Below are positions 32,153-41,595 of a DNA stretch of 64,000 nt, piece by piece. Source of the DNA: Oceanococcus sp. HetDA_MAG_MS8 (GTDB taxonomy: Bacteria > Pseudomonadota > Gammaproteobacteria > Nevskiales > Oceanococcaceae). How positions within the stretch are numbered: position 1 is the stretch's first letter; the number at the start of each line of letters is the position of its first letter. Under the pieces are notes generated by a model, which made no database searches, was not told the origin of the DNA, and saw only the letters and a program-made list of their open reading frames with translations. The position numbers were made by a program, and so were the translations under genes. Location of the stretch: positions 264,793 to 328,792 of the forward strand of contig JAHCMK010000004.1 in assembly GCA_019192445.1 (NCBI GenBank), given 5' to 3'.

Positions 32153-34993
32153 CTACTGAAAATTCCCAAAGGACATAACCGCCTCGTTGTAGGGGTGCTC
32201 ATCGAAGCAGTCATGCTGCTCCTCACACTCGGGACACACCGCCAACCTCAAAGCCGACTTCACCAAAGCAGACGCGCTTACTGGTTTATCCGCTGCCTCA
32301 TTGAGAGCCACGGCATAGATCTGCTGGGTGCGGTCACGCTGCAGCCGCTGCGCATTGCGGGTGGAGGCCAAGAGCAGGTACTCACCGGCCAGGACTGGCC
32401 AGGTATTCACACCGGGGCTGGGGATCAAACGCCCCTCGGACCAGCCATGCTGAAAATCCGCCACCATCGCGCGCCAGCGCCAATCTGCACTGCGGCTATC
32501 AAACCAGGTCATGCGCATACCGAAGGACGCTTGAGCCGCTAAACGAGGCCGGGTCGCAGAGCTGGCCGGCTGCCGCGACACCGACACGGGTGCCGAGAAC
32601 TGCTCGTCTTGCGGTTTGCGATGACTGGCCACAACTTCCAAATTCGCCCCCGCAGCCTGTAGCGGCTTGCTATCCCAGGCTAGGTGCACGGTGCCCAGCG
32701 TATCCACGGCGATATCTACGTGACGGTCGGCGCGATCGGCCGCTCCCAGGTAGCGAATGGGGCTGCCTTCGGCCAAGCTGCGTACAGCGATTTGCCAGTC
32801 GTCGGGGTTGGTTCCTTCGCCGTAGCTAGCCTGCCCGGTCCACAGGGGATCCAGATCAAAACGGTTGTCTTGCCAGGCCACCCACACGCTGCCATCCAGC
32901 GCTGCGGCTACAGCGGGCTTCACCGATGCCGGGAAGCGGGCGCTGCGCGCATCCAGCGGGTTGGCTTCATTAAATGCTTTATCGCTGCGACTGAGGTTAC
33001 GCGGCGCGGACACCGCCCCCGACGGGTTCAGGCTAGCGGCAAAGATGTCGTAGGGCTGCTCCGGCACGATTTGCTGCCAGACCACATGCACCACTCCAGC
33101 GGTGTCGATGGCCACATCCGGATGCATGGCCTGCCCATCGGGAGTGGCTACCGCAATCTCCGGCCCGAAGCTATGTCCGGCATCCTGACTGAGGCGGGCA
33201 TAGACCGCCGGCTGGCGTGGAATCTGTCCCGCACGCTCGTCTTGCCAGACCACCGCCACCAGATCCCCGCGGGCGGCAATGGCAGGAAATCGTCCGCTGC
33301 TGAACTGATTCAATGTCAGGCTGGACTGCCAGCGACCATCTCCATCGCGGCGGCGGTAGTGCACTGTTGTTGCACGGTCACTATGTCGCTCGGCGACCAC
33401 ATGTAAAGTGGCATCCACAGCGACCGCATCAGGAAAGCCTGCAAATTCGCCCGGAGCGCCCAACACATATTCCGCCGCATCGGGCTGCCCCCCATCGGGT
33501 GGGGGTGTGGCTGGCCCGACCGGTGTGACGGGGGCTTCCGAGACAAAGATGGGCGATGTGATAGCACGCAGTTGATCAAACAGCTCTTGCGAGAGATTCT
33601 CGAAATCGTAGGGTCCCAAGGCCACACCAAAGAGGATGCTCGCCGGCTCCGTCAAACCGATGCTGCGCGCTTCAGCCCGATACCAGGTCGGCGTATCCGG
33701 CGTGGTCAGCTCCAGAGTGAAGACTTCGCTGCCCACAGACGTCGGGAAGAACTCGGCAATAGGGCCGGCTGACCGCCCAGGCGCGGCGTACACCAGAATG
33801 CGTGTGCCGATGCCGTTAACGGCTTCAATTTGCAGGCGCCCACTGCTGCCAGTCGGAACAAAGACCTCATCACCGGCTTGAAATTCGAAGTCAGCCTCAT
33901 CATCGAAGTCGGCCCGCATCCGCAGCCGTACCGAGGCCTGCTCGCGCGAGAATATGGAGGTGCGCGCGCCACGCATGGCGTCCAGCAAGGCCCGCTCACT
34001 GAACGCTGGCGCCAGCACTTCGGTGGCCGGGCGCCCCGGAGTCCCACCCAGCGCCCACAGCTCTTTGAAGTGATTGTCACTGGCACCCGCCACACCAAAA
34101 CGCCAGCCGGCATTCCAGCGATTTTCGGCGTAATCGATTTCCAGCTCGGCGTTTTCGGCCCGATTCCAGACCTCGACCAGATCCACACCAATGGCGTCGG
34201 CACGGTCCGTGGGGTTGTTGTCATCGTCGGTGGAGTCACGATCCGGATGCGCTGTCACCCAGGCCGCTCCCTGACTATGAGCCATCCAGATCGACTCCTG
34301 AACCACGCGGCTTTCGAGGGCCTCGGCCAGGCTGGCGTTTTGATCGATCATGTCGACCGCGCCGTGTACGGTGGCATGCGGCCGCCCGTTGGCCTCTTCG
34401 CCGGGGATGAGCAACAGGCGCTCGGAGCGCCAGTTGGGGTCATAGTGGTGGTCGTAAGTCCGGTGGTCGGTAAACGGCAGGAAGTCCAGAGAGCCCAGAG
34501 CTTCCACCAGGGTAATGATGTCCTTGAGCGGCATATTGCCGGGGGCTGCGTCATCAAAACCTTGGCGAATCAAACTGCCGTCGCTGGAATGATCGGAATG
34601 TGTATGCATATCCCCAGAGTAGCGTTGCCCGGGGGCCGCTTTGGGCGCGGGAACAAAGCGCGCGGTGACCCGCGCCTGCGGACCGGCCAACTGGCACTGC
34701 TGCGCTTCCGTGCTCTGGCAGTCGCCCTCCCAGCCCGCAAACTGCCAACCGCGCGCAGGCACCGCTTCCAGAGTGGCGGGCTCGGCAAGCGGCTGCGTAC
34801 AACTGTTCAAGCAGTCCAAGCCGCGTGGCGATGAGACCACCTGCCCCTGACCCTGAATGGTCAGAGCCAGACTCTGGTCAGGAGTAGTCTCGCGGCCTGG
34901 GGCGTTCAAGTCGACCGCATTGCGACCGCCCTCGCAGGACACCAGTGCGGCCAGGACAAACAACCCCGCCCCGTATCGAACAGTACTAGTCAT
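32153..34993 (-). CDS. PHP-domain (CehA/McbA-type) phosphoesterase lipoprotein with propeller-like C-terminus
   Basis: A 946-aa lipoprotein: signal GAGLFVLAALVSC, mature N-terminus CEGGRNAV. Residues about 45-110 resemble a bacterial repeat (GQGQVVSSPRGLDCLNSCTQPL, AVPARGWQFAGWEGDC). A PHP metallohydrolase domain follows with GDMHTHSDHSSDGS, FLPFTDHRTYDHHYD, IPGEEANG and AGASDNHF, whose histidines and aspartates would bind the metals. From about residue 510 there are sialidase/BNR-like repeats (HVVWQQIVPEQPYDIFAAS, VWVAWQDNRFD, VHLAWDSKP). It starts 17 bases after the GDPD stop codon, so both form an operon. Substrate unknown; a phosphoester is likely. Confidence 0.82.
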   Translation of the reverse strand: MTSTVRYGAGLFVLAALVSCEGGRNAVDLNAPGRETTPDQSLALTIQGQGQVVSSPRGLDCLNSCTQPLAEPATLEAVPARGWQFAGWEGDCQSTEAQQCQLAGPQARVTARFVPAPKAAPGQRYSGDMHTHSDHSSDGSLIRQGFDDAAPGNMPLKDIITLVEALGSLDFLPFTDHRTYDHHYDPNWRSERLLLIPGEEANGRPHATVHGAVDMIDQNASLAEALESRVVQESIWMAHSQGAAWVTAHPDRDSTDDDNNPTDRADAIGVDLVEVWNRAENAELEIDYAENRWNAGWRFGVAGASDNHFKELWALGGTPGRPATEVLAPAFSERALLDAMRGARTSIFSREQASVRLRMRADFDDEADFEFQAGDEVFVPTGSSGRLQIEAVNGIGTRILVYAAPGRSAGPIAEFFPTSVGSEVFTLELTTPDTPTWYRAEARSIGLTEPASILFGVALGPYDFENLSQELFDQLRAITSPIFVSEAPVTPVGPATPPPDGGQPDAAEYVLGAPGEFAGFPDAVAVDATLHVVAERHSDRATTVHYRRRDGDGRWQSSLTLNQFSSGRFPAIAARGDLVAVVWQDERAGQIPRQPAVYARLSQDAGHSFGPEIAVATPDGQAMHPDVAIDTAGVVHVVWQQIVPEQPYDIFAASLNPSGAVSAPRNLSRSDKAFNEANPLDARSARFPASVKPAVAAALDGSVWVAWQDNRFDLDPLWTGQASYGEGTNPDDWQIAVRSLAEGSPIRYLGAADRADRHVDIAVDTLGTVHLAWDSKPLQAAGANLEVVASHRKPQDEQFSAPVSVSRQPASSATRPRLAAQASFGMRMTWFDSRSADWRWRAMVADFQHGWSEGRLIPSPGVNTWPVLAGEYLLLASTRNAQRLQRDRTQQIYAVALNEAADKPVSASALVKSALRLAVCPECEEQHDCFDEHPYNEAVMSFGNFQ

Positions 34994-35010
34994 GCCCTGC
35001 TCCAGCTCAA

Positions 35011-35982
35011 CTAACGAATGGGCGCCGGGCAGCCGAAATCCGTCTCGCTAAGTACAGCCCTATAGCGGTCCGGATAATCGGTAAACAGGCCGTCCACGCA
35101 CAGGCTGGCGGCACTGCGCAGATCCTCTTCAGCATTGATGGTGTAGGGGTGAATAGCCATGCCGAGCTGGTGCGCCTGATCGACCGTGAAGGCATTCAGC
35201 TCGGCCCGGTTGGGGCCAATTCCAAAACTGTAAGCCGAAGCCAGGGGCGCGGCGATATTGGTGCCTGCTGCAAACAGCTGGATCAGTGGAACCTGAGGAT
35301 CCAGCGCAAACATGTTCAGCAAAGAGGTGGGGATAAAAGACTGCACCAGTACCTGCCGCTGTTCCACCATGCCCTCATAGAGGTCGTAGGCCTTAATCAA
35401 ATCTAACAGGGTTTGCTCTACAGCCCCACCCGTGGTGATGTTGGGCTTGATCTCGATGTAGTACTTGGCCGCCTGGCCATAACGCTGAAACACTTCTTCC
35501 AGCGTGGGGATGGGCAACCCCACATATTCCGGCTTGGCCTTGTCTGGATAGCGCTCGTTAAACCATGAGCCCATGTCACAGGTCTTGAGCTGCTCCAGGG
35601 TTTTGTCGGAGACATTGCCGCTGCAGTTTTCGGCCGGGCCGCGGGCTGTGCGATCCAAAGTGTCATCATGGATGCAGACCAGAACTCCGTCCGCCGTGGG
35701 CAGCACATCCTGCTCGATGTACTCCGCACCCATCTGGATGGCCAGGTCATAGGCCGCCAAGGTGTGTTCCGGCGCATGGCCCGATGCACCCCGGTGCGCC
35801 ACGATGACTTGGTCGGTCTTGAGCGGAGCTAAGCTCGGGTTCGGTGTGGGCATGACCGCCACCGGGCTCGGCGATGGCGTGGGTGCCGTATCTGTTGCCG
35901 GGTCGTCATCACGACCGCCGGTAGTACTAGAGCCACAAGCTGTCAGCAGTGCGGCCACTGCCACCGAATAAAGAGCGCGCAT
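35011..35982 (-). CDS. Glycerophosphodiester phosphodiesterase lipoprotein
   Basis: A 323-aa GDPD lipoprotein (signal YSVAVAALLTAC, then a Pro/Thr/Ser-rich linker of about 35 residues). The catalytic domain starts at VIVAHRGASGHAPEHTLAAYDLAIQMGAEYIEQDVLPTADGVLVCIHDDTLDRT, with the HR, ExD and H residues of the GDPD active site. PTLEEVFQRYG, YYIEIKP and FTDYPDRY follow. It hydrolyses glycerophosphodiesters from phospholipid turnover to glycerol-3-phosphate and an alcohol. It heads a two-gene operon with the PHP lipoprotein, and a PhoB-like direct repeat lies upstream at 36028-36045. Confidence 0.93.
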   Translation of the reverse strand: MRALYSVAVAALLTACGSSTTGGRDDDPATDTAPTPSPSPVAVMPTPNPSLAPLKTDQVIVAHRGASGHAPEHTLAAYDLAIQMGAEYIEQDVLPTADGVLVCIHDDTLDRTARGPAENCSGNVSDKTLEQLKTCDMGSWFNERYPDKAKPEYVGLPIPTLEEVFQRYGQAAKYYIEIKPNITTGGAVEQTLLDLIKAYDLYEGMVEQRQVLVQSFIPTSLLNMFALDPQVPLIQLFAAGTNIAAPLASAYSFGIGPNRAELNAFTVDQAHQLGMAIHPYTINAEEDLRSAASLCVDGLFTDYPDRYRAVLSETDFGCPAPIR

Positions 35983-36027
35983 TGGGAGGTTCTCGGAGCA
36001 CGGGACTCACAAGCTTAGGCTGCAAAG

Positions 36028-36045
36028 ATGACAAGCTGATGAGCG
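36028..36045 (-). promoter_or_regulatory. Weak PhoB-box-like repeat upstream of GDPD
   Basis: Read on the minus strand, CGCTCAT and TTGTCAT are 11 bases apart, the period of a PhoB box (CTGTCAT repeats; five and six of seven bases match). It lies 46 bases before the GDPD start. Alone it would be weak; with the phoD array it is suggestive. Confidence 0.3.
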
Positions 36046-36222
36046 CAGCTCAAGCACCCACAGCACCTCAGGGCGAAGCCCATGCGCCAAGCCCAACGCC
36101 TGCCTGACTCCCCGACTGCATTCGACTCTGAAGCAGCGCCGGCCTCGCTATAGTCGAACACCCAGGCAGTATCAAAGCTCTCCTTCCAAACCCCAACGGG
36201 CTCCTGCACCTCAGCCCATGCC

Positions 36223-38742
36223 CTAAAACCAGGCCGGATAGCCCGGACACTCGGATTGTGGCCCGTCCACGGTAAACACCCGACTCACCCCGCTGAAGCT
36301 CTGACGCTGCCCCGCATCGGCTTCGATAAGGGCCGGCACAGCCGTGCCGGCATAGCGGATGCGGTACTGGCCTGCAGGCAGGTTGGCCGGCAGATGCCAG
36401 ATCACCTCAATCTCGGACTGACGTCCAGGCAGGGTTTGACCGGCCACCGGGCTTTCTGGTGTGGGCCGCCAGTAGAAGATCAGGCCGGGGTCCCAGTCTT
36501 GGGCGACCACCTCCCATTGCTCTGGCCCCACCTGACGCTCGGCGAAGACATAACCACGATTCAAGACCTCGGCGGTGTCATTGCGCGGATGCGCGCCGGC
36601 AAAGCGAACCTCCACAGTCTCTCCTGGCGCGTAGGCCTCCGCTGCATCCTCGAGCACGGCGCCAAACTCGGCGCCGCCGGGCCGGGCATCGGCCGCGATA
36701 TACGGCAAACGAGCAGGAGGCGGCGGCGTGGTGCGTGGCGCGGGCACGCCGGCGGGTGCGGGCTGACCGTCGCGCAGGCTGATGGCCAACTGGCGCAGCT
36801 CCTGGCGCACGGCCGCCAGGGTCCAGGGGCCAAAATGGGTGGACGCTGCTTCGTATTGCTGAGTGGCGTATTCCTCACGCGTGGTGAGGTACTGCACGAA
36901 ATCATTACTCAAGGCCGCGACCACCACATAGTCGATGCCCGCTCCGCGCAGCTCAGCCATCACGGTCTCGCGAATTCGCCGAGCGGCCATGGTGGTGACC
37001 TCCCAGGGCAATGCCACGATAGCCAGTTGGCCCAGACTCAGGATCTGCAGGGGCAAATCGCTATTGGAAATGAAGTCGGTGCTGCCAATGGGGAACAGGA
37101 TGGGTTTTTCGGCATGGCAGCTGTAATCGGCATCGGGCAAGCCCGGCAAGGCACCCAATCCCCCCGTCAGCGCACAGCCCAGACTGCTGCCCACGGTTGA
37201 GGCCGGAATGACCGGGTAACCACTACCGCTGGCATTGGCGGCTGCGGTTTCCAAAGCCAGTGCGATATCGGTGGCCAGGGCATCCAGTAGATTGACGTCG
37301 GCGCAGGTCACCCCCTCTTGGGAGGGGCCACGCTGGTCTTCCGCGCCGGCGGCCATGGAATATCCCAATGCTGCGCTGCAGGTGCGCTTGTCGGCGTCGT
37401 CCAGCGCGGCGGGATGCTGCAGGCTGTCCAGAATCACCGGGTCGCTCACCTCGATGCTGTCCATGGGGGCGTGCATCAGACGGCTGTCGAGCTCGCCGCG
37501 AATGCGTACACCGCCGCCGTCGTAGAGCTCAATCGCCCGCGCCAACTGTTTCACCCCATGGGCGGCATTGGACTGCAAAGTATTCTCACCGCAGCCAATA
37601 CGAGGATCGGGAAAAGGATGCTCCCGAAAACACAGATTGGGGCTGGCATCGCCTTCATCCGACTGGGCGAAGGCCGCAACGAAGCGATCCTGGCCATCCG
37701 GCGCCGTATAGTCGGTTTGCATCATGGCCTCGAAGGCCCGCGCCGCTAGGCCTTTGTTATCCGAACTGATCAAAGGCTCTGCCGTACCTACGGACACGGT
37801 GTGCACGCCGAAGAAGTTGAGCAAGCCGATGGAACGGCCGTTGGCCCGGTCGAAGCGCAGTTGGAGCATGCGCTTGTTCACCCGCACCTCGTCACCACTC
37901 TGGTTCAACCATTCCTGGCGCTCACTCTCGGGGTTATTGGCATAGGCCGGCTCGGAGCGGTTGTCATTGGCGTTGAGCAGCTCGCCCAGCGCCAGGCGAA
38001 TGGTGCCCGGCTCGGGGTGGGCTTCGAGATTCACATGCGCCTGCCGGATGGCCTTGTAGATCGCCTGCGTATACACCTCGTGAACCAGGGCGTCGTACCC
38101 CAAACGGAAAAGATTGAAGGCGGTGTGGTGCGCCTCCCCACCCGGTCCGGAATGGGTATGGGTGGCGCTGAGCATGATGTTATCGGGGCCGTAATGCGGA
38201 GCCAGCTCCGGGTCTGCGGCCACCAGGTCCAGCACAGTCTGGCGCGTACCCTGAGTCATGAAGCCCGTTTCGGTCACGGCGATCACCTGGCTGCGGCCGC
38301 TGCAGGGGTCGCGCAGGGCGAAGGCCCGGGCAAATTGACGCAAGTGAATACCGCGCAACACATGATCCGGCGCTTCATAGCCCGCCGAGATGCTGTCACC
38401 GGCGGGACCGGTCATGTCCTGCACGCCGCTGCCCATCAGGTACTGCTCGTTCTGTGCGCAGGCCCCCGAGTTAAGGCTGGCCGATGCCGGGCGTTCAACC
38501 AGCGCAGCCGGCTCTAAATCGACCCGCCCTGGCAAGTCGCGCCCCGGCCCCAGCTCGCGCAGCGGGCTTTGCAGGGCGCAGGCACCCAAGGTGGTTTTGC
38601 TCGCTAACTGCGCCTGCAGCGGAGCTTGGCCTCCGGACGGCTCCTGGGCTGAACCAGGCCGGCCACCGCCGCAACCCGCGGCCAATAGCAAACTTGCAAT
38701 CGTGATGAGTAGCGCCCGCACCGGGCCGCTTCGCTTCGTCAT
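36223..38742 (-). CDS. Neutral/alkaline ceramidase-like lipoprotein
   Basis: An 839-aa protein that would split the amide bond of ceramide into sphingosine and fatty acid. The start at 38742 follows AAGGAG. Signal and lipobox are LLITIASLLLAAGC with mature CGGGRPG. Family hallmarks: SGVQDMTGPAGD near the start, LSATHTHSGPGGEAHH (catalytic serine and zinc histidines), NFFGVHTVSVG, and NDFVQYLTTREEYATQQYEAASTHFGPWT with the remaining zinc ligands. The C-terminal immunoglobulin-like domain runs from about residue 680. It is longer than secreted homologues mainly because of inserts (for example around the CSAALGYSMAAGAEDQRGP block). It is single, upstream of the GDPD-PHP operon. Confidence 0.93.
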   Translation of the reverse strand: MTKRSGPVRALLITIASLLLAAGCGGGRPGSAQEPSGGQAPLQAQLASKTTLGACALQSPLRELGPGRDLPGRVDLEPAALVERPASASLNSGACAQNEQYLMGSGVQDMTGPAGDSISAGYEAPDHVLRGIHLRQFARAFALRDPCSGRSQVIAVTETGFMTQGTRQTVLDLVAADPELAPHYGPDNIMLSATHTHSGPGGEAHHTAFNLFRLGYDALVHEVYTQAIYKAIRQAHVNLEAHPEPGTIRLALGELLNANDNRSEPAYANNPESERQEWLNQSGDEVRVNKRMLQLRFDRANGRSIGLLNFFGVHTVSVGTAEPLISSDNKGLAARAFEAMMQTDYTAPDGQDRFVAAFAQSDEGDASPNLCFREHPFPDPRIGCGENTLQSNAAHGVKQLARAIELYDGGGVRIRGELDSRLMHAPMDSIEVSDPVILDSLQHPAALDDADKRTCSAALGYSMAAGAEDQRGPSQEGVTCADVNLLDALATDIALALETAAANASGSGYPVIPASTVGSSLGCALTGGLGALPGLPDADYSCHAEKPILFPIGSTDFISNSDLPLQILSLGQLAIVALPWEVTTMAARRIRETVMAELRGAGIDYVVVAALSNDFVQYLTTREEYATQQYEAASTHFGPWTLAAVRQELRQLAISLRDGQPAPAGVPAPRTTPPPPARLPYIAADARPGGAEFGAVLEDAAEAYAPGETVEVRFAGAHPRNDTAEVLNRGYVFAERQVGPEQWEVVAQDWDPGLIFYWRPTPESPVAGQTLPGRQSEIEVIWHLPANLPAGQYRIRYAGTAVPALIEADAGQRQSFSGVSRVFTVDGPQSECPGYPAWF

Positions 38743-38876
38743 GGGGACTCCTTTCGCACCATGCGCCCACTCCCGGCAGGCGCTCCCCATTATCGCAGCT
38801 TGGGACTACGCCCTCCCGTCGTAATTTTTGCTTCGACGGTGTGGTTTGGAGTGGTCTTCGTTTGGCAACGGTTCAG

Positions 38877-39079
38877 AGAGGCGTGTTGGTCTGTTGGGGC
38901 CGCATTCCGCAGCGCCGTAGGCGCCTTGTAGCGACTGTGGTCAATCGGCCATGGACGGCCGATTGAGGCTAGCCGCGACAGGACGTCGCGGCAAGCCGGC
39001 CACTACCTGAGCGCAAGGCGACGGAGGACACCGCGCAGCGGCGCGAAGGACAGCGGACCCAACAGACCAACATGCCTCT
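38877..39079. repeat. 203-bp palindromic intergenic element B
   Basis: Terminal inverted repeats of 22 bases with one mismatch (core TGTTGGTCTGTTGGG at 38884-38898; its complement at 39058-39072) enclose two perfect hairpins. These are TCAATCGGCC/GGCCGATTGA (38941-38966, loop ATGGAC) and GCCGCGAC/GTCGCGGC (38972-38992, loop AGGAC). The first stem matches the hairpin in the tRNA-Ile repeats; the second resembles the AGGAC-loop hairpin of element A. No coding capacity. Probably a MITE- or REP-cluster-type element. Confidence 0.75.
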
Positions 39080-39210
39080 GGCTTGGCTCTGAACACTAAA
39101 TCTGCAGCCAATGTCCCTCGTACAGTACCTGGTACCACACCCTAGCGAGGGCGCGTGTGGTTATGAGCCGAGGTAATCCAATGTCCTAGAAAAGACGGCA
39201 ATTACAAAAA

Positions 39211-39242
39211 AAGGGCGTAGCAGCTCACGCTGCTACGCCCTT
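39211..39242 (-). terminator. Rho-independent terminator of katG
   Basis: AAGGGCGTAGCAG pairs with CTGCTACGCCCTT around a six-base loop (13 bp). On the minus strand the stem is followed by a run of T. It begins 24 bases after the katG stop. Confidence 0.9.
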
Positions 39243-39265
39243 TTCTTAGGAGCTGAGGCTCCGGC

Positions 39266-41488
39266 TTAAACGCGGTCGAAACGACCCTGGTTCATGACCT
39301 TGACCCAGGCTTCTACGAAGTCCTGCATGAAACGTTGTTGGCCATCGTTCGCGCCATAGACTTCGGCAATGGCCCGTAGCTCGGAATGGGAGCCCACCAA
39401 CAGGTCCACCGGCGTGGCCGTCCAGCGCAGCTCGCCGCTGGCGCGGTCGCGCCCTTCGTAGAGATAAGGAGCTTCGGCCGAAGGCGTCCAGACCACACTC
39501 ATATCCAACAGGTTGACGAAGAAGTCAGTGCTCAGCGTGCCCACGCGGTCGGTGAACACGCCATGCTCCGCTCCGCCCGTGTTGGCGCCCAGCACCCGCA
39601 TGCCGCCCAGGAGTACGGTGGTTTCGGGCACGTTCAGACCCAGCAAGTTGGCCCGATCCACCAGGGCATGCACCGGCGACAGACGCGCTTCGTTGCTGTA
39701 GTAGTTACGGAAGGCATCAGCCTTGGGCTCCAGCTCGGCAAAGGAGGCCACATCGGTTTGCTCGGCCGTGGCATCGCCCCGGCCCGGCGTGAAGGGCACT
39801 TCGATATCCAGCCCAGCCCGGCGTGCGGCTTCTTCAATCGCTGCCCCACCGCCCAGCACGATCATATCGGCCAGCGACACGCGCTTGTTGAACAGGCGGG
39901 AGTCATTGAACTCGGTCTGAATGCCTTCCAGAACTTCCAACACCTTGGCCAATTCCTGAGGGTTGTTGGCCGGCCAATTGTTCTGCGGGGCCAAAGCCAC
40001 ACGCGCGCCGTTGGTTCCGCCCCGCATATCGGTATCCCGATAGCTGGCGGCGGAGGCCCACGCCGCACGCACCAGTTCCGGCACGGTCAGCTCCGATTCC
40101 AGAATCTGCCGCTTGAGCTTGCGTGCATCGCGTTGGCTGATCAGGCGATAGTCCACAGCCGGGATGGGGTCCTGCCAGCTCAGCACTTCGCTGGGCACAT
40201 CACTACCCACATAGCGCGCCCGCGGGCCCATATCCCGGTGGGTAAGCTTGAACCAGGCCTTAGCGAAGGCCTCTTCAAACTGCTCCGGGTTGTCCTTGAA
40301 GCGCATGGAGATTTCGCGGTACGCCGGATCGAACTTCAGTGAGAGATCGGTGGTAAACATGATCGGCGCATGCCGCTTGCCTTCGACATGGGCATCCGGC
40401 ACGAACTTCACCTGATCGGCATTTTTGGGCACCCACTGCACGCCGCCGCCCGGGCTGCGCGTTTGCACCCATTCAAAATTGAAGAGGTTTTGCAGGTACT
40501 GCATGCTCCACTGTGTGGGGGTGGCCGTCCAGGCGCCTTCCAGGCCGCTGGTCACGGTGTCTTCGGAGTGGCCTTTGCCGCACTTGTTGGTCCAGCCAAA
40601 GCCCTGTTCCTCCAGCTCGGCCGCCGCTGGCTCCACACCCGTGCATTCGTCGGGCTTGTGCGCGCCGTGGGCTTTGCCGAAGGTATGACCGCCGGCGATC
40701 AGCGCCACGGTCTCTTCGTCGTTCATGGCCATGCGACCGAAGGTTTCGCGAATATCCTGAGCTGCGGCCAGCGGATCAGGCTTACCGTTGGGGCCTTCGG
40801 GGTTCACGTAGATAAGCCCCATCTGTACGGCCGCCAAGGGCTGCTCCAGCTTGCGGCCTTTTTTGTAGCGCTTATCGGCCAAGAAGACCTTTTCTGGCCC
40901 CCAATAGACCAAATCGGGTTCCCAGTCGTCGGTACGACCACCTGCGAAGCCAAAGGTCTTGAAGCCCATGGATTCCAGCGAGACATTCCCGGCCAGCACC
41001 ATCAGATCTGCCCAGGACAAGCTAGCGCCATACTTTTGCTTGACGGGCCAGAGCAGACGGCGGGCCTTGTCCAGATTGGCGTTGTCCGGCCAGCTATTCA
41101 GCGGCTCAAAACGCTGTTGGCCACCACCGGCGCCACCACGACCATCGGCTACCCGGTAGGTCCCTGCGCTGTGCCAGGCCATACGGATGAAGAAGGGGCC
41201 GTAATTGCCGTAATCGGCTGGCCACCAGGGCTGGGACTCGGTCAGTACCGCTTCAATGTCGGCTTTGACCTGATCCAGATCCAGGCTGGCGAAGGCAGCG
41301 GCGTAGTCAAAGTCGGCGCCCAGCGGGTTGGATTCCGCAGCGTGTTGACGCAACGGCTGCAGGTCAACTTTCTCTGGCCACCAAAATTGGTCGGATTTGG
41401 CCATGCCTTCGCCATGCGCTGCATGGACACTGAAGACTGGTAAGGTGGTAGCGGCCAATGCCACTACCAACGAATTCGAAACTTTCAC
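39266..41488 (-). CDS. katG: Catalase-peroxidase with signal peptide (exported KatG)
   Basis: A 740-aa bifunctional haem catalase-peroxidase. The distal Arg-Trp-His triad is in [13 protein letters not shown], the tyrosine of the Met-Tyr-Trp adduct in [11 protein letters not shown], and the proximal histidine in [11 protein letters not shown]. The second, inactive haem-like domain follows from about residue 430. Unlike usual KatG it starts with a signal peptide ([21 protein letters not shown]), so it should be periplasmic, like the KatP group. The GTG start follows GAGGAG by seven bases. An OxyR-like half-site (ATAG-N7-CAAT, 41563-41577 on the minus strand) lies upstream, but the full tetra-nucleotide array is not clear. 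Confidence 0.95.
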   Translation of the reverse strand: MKVSNSLVVALAATTLPVFSVHAAHGEGMAKSDQFWWPEKVDLQPLRQHAAESNPLGADFDYAAAFASLDLDQVKADIEAVLTESQPWWPADYGNYGPFFIRMAWHSAGTYRVADGRGGAGGGQQRFEPLNSWPDNANLDKARRLLWPVKQKYGASLSWADLMVLAGNVSLESMGFKTFGFAGGRTDDWEPDLVYWGPEKVFLADKRYKKGRKLEQPLAAVQMGLIYVNPEGPNGKPDPLAAAQDIRETFGRMAMNDEETVALIAGGHTFGKAHGAHKPDECTGVEPAAAELEEQGFGWTNKCGKGHSEDTVTSGLEGAWTATPTQWSMQYLQNLFNFEWVQTRSPGGGVQWVPKNADQVKFVPDAHVEGKRHAPIMFTTDLSLKFDPAYREISMRFKDNPEQFEEAFAKAWFKLTHRDMGPRARYVGSDVPSEVLSWQDPIPAVDYRLISQRDARKLKRQILESELTVPELVRAAWASAASYRDTDMRGGTNGARVALAPQNNWPANNPQELAKVLEVLEGIQTEFNDSRLFNKRVSLADMIVLGGGAAIEEAARRAGLDIEVPFTPGRGDATAEQTDVASFAELEPKADAFRNYYSNEARLSPVHALVDRANLLGLNVPETTVLLGGMRVLGANTGGAEHGVFTDRVGTLSTDFFVNLLDMSVVWTPSAEAPYLYEGRDRASGELRWTATPVDLLVGSHSELRAIAEVYGANDGQQRFMQDFVEAWVKVMNQGRFDRV

Positions 41489-41595
41489 TGCAATCTCCTC
41501 AACTCAGAAAACAGGGATCTGTAGTGTAGCTATAGTGGAATAGCATTTAGACAGCCGCTTTCATTGTCAGTCGCTATAGCTGCCAACAGCGGCAC

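Larger units (their letters stand above)
38743..39265. other. 523-base intergenic region
   Basis: Between the ceramidase start and the katG stop. No gene seen. It holds the ceramidase promoter region, palindromic element B (38877-39079) and the katG terminator (39211-39242). Confidence 0.7.

Noticed and set aside
33830..34834. 334-codon open frame antisense to the PHP lipoprotein
   Set aside because: Lies wholly within a gene with clear signal peptide and catalytic motifs; no protein-like features of its own.
36223..38742. Ceramidase gene as recently acquired DNA because of the adjacent palindromic element
   Set aside because: Base composition and codon use look like the neighbours; one intergenic element is not evidence of transfer.
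40370..41443. 357-codon open frame antisense to katG
   Set aside because: Fully inside a conserved gene, glycine/histidine-rich shadow translation without motifs.
41489..41595. Full OxyR binding site upstream of katG
   Set aside because: One ATAG-N7-CAAT half-site can be drawn, but the other half does not fit the spacing, so I did not call it as a feature.
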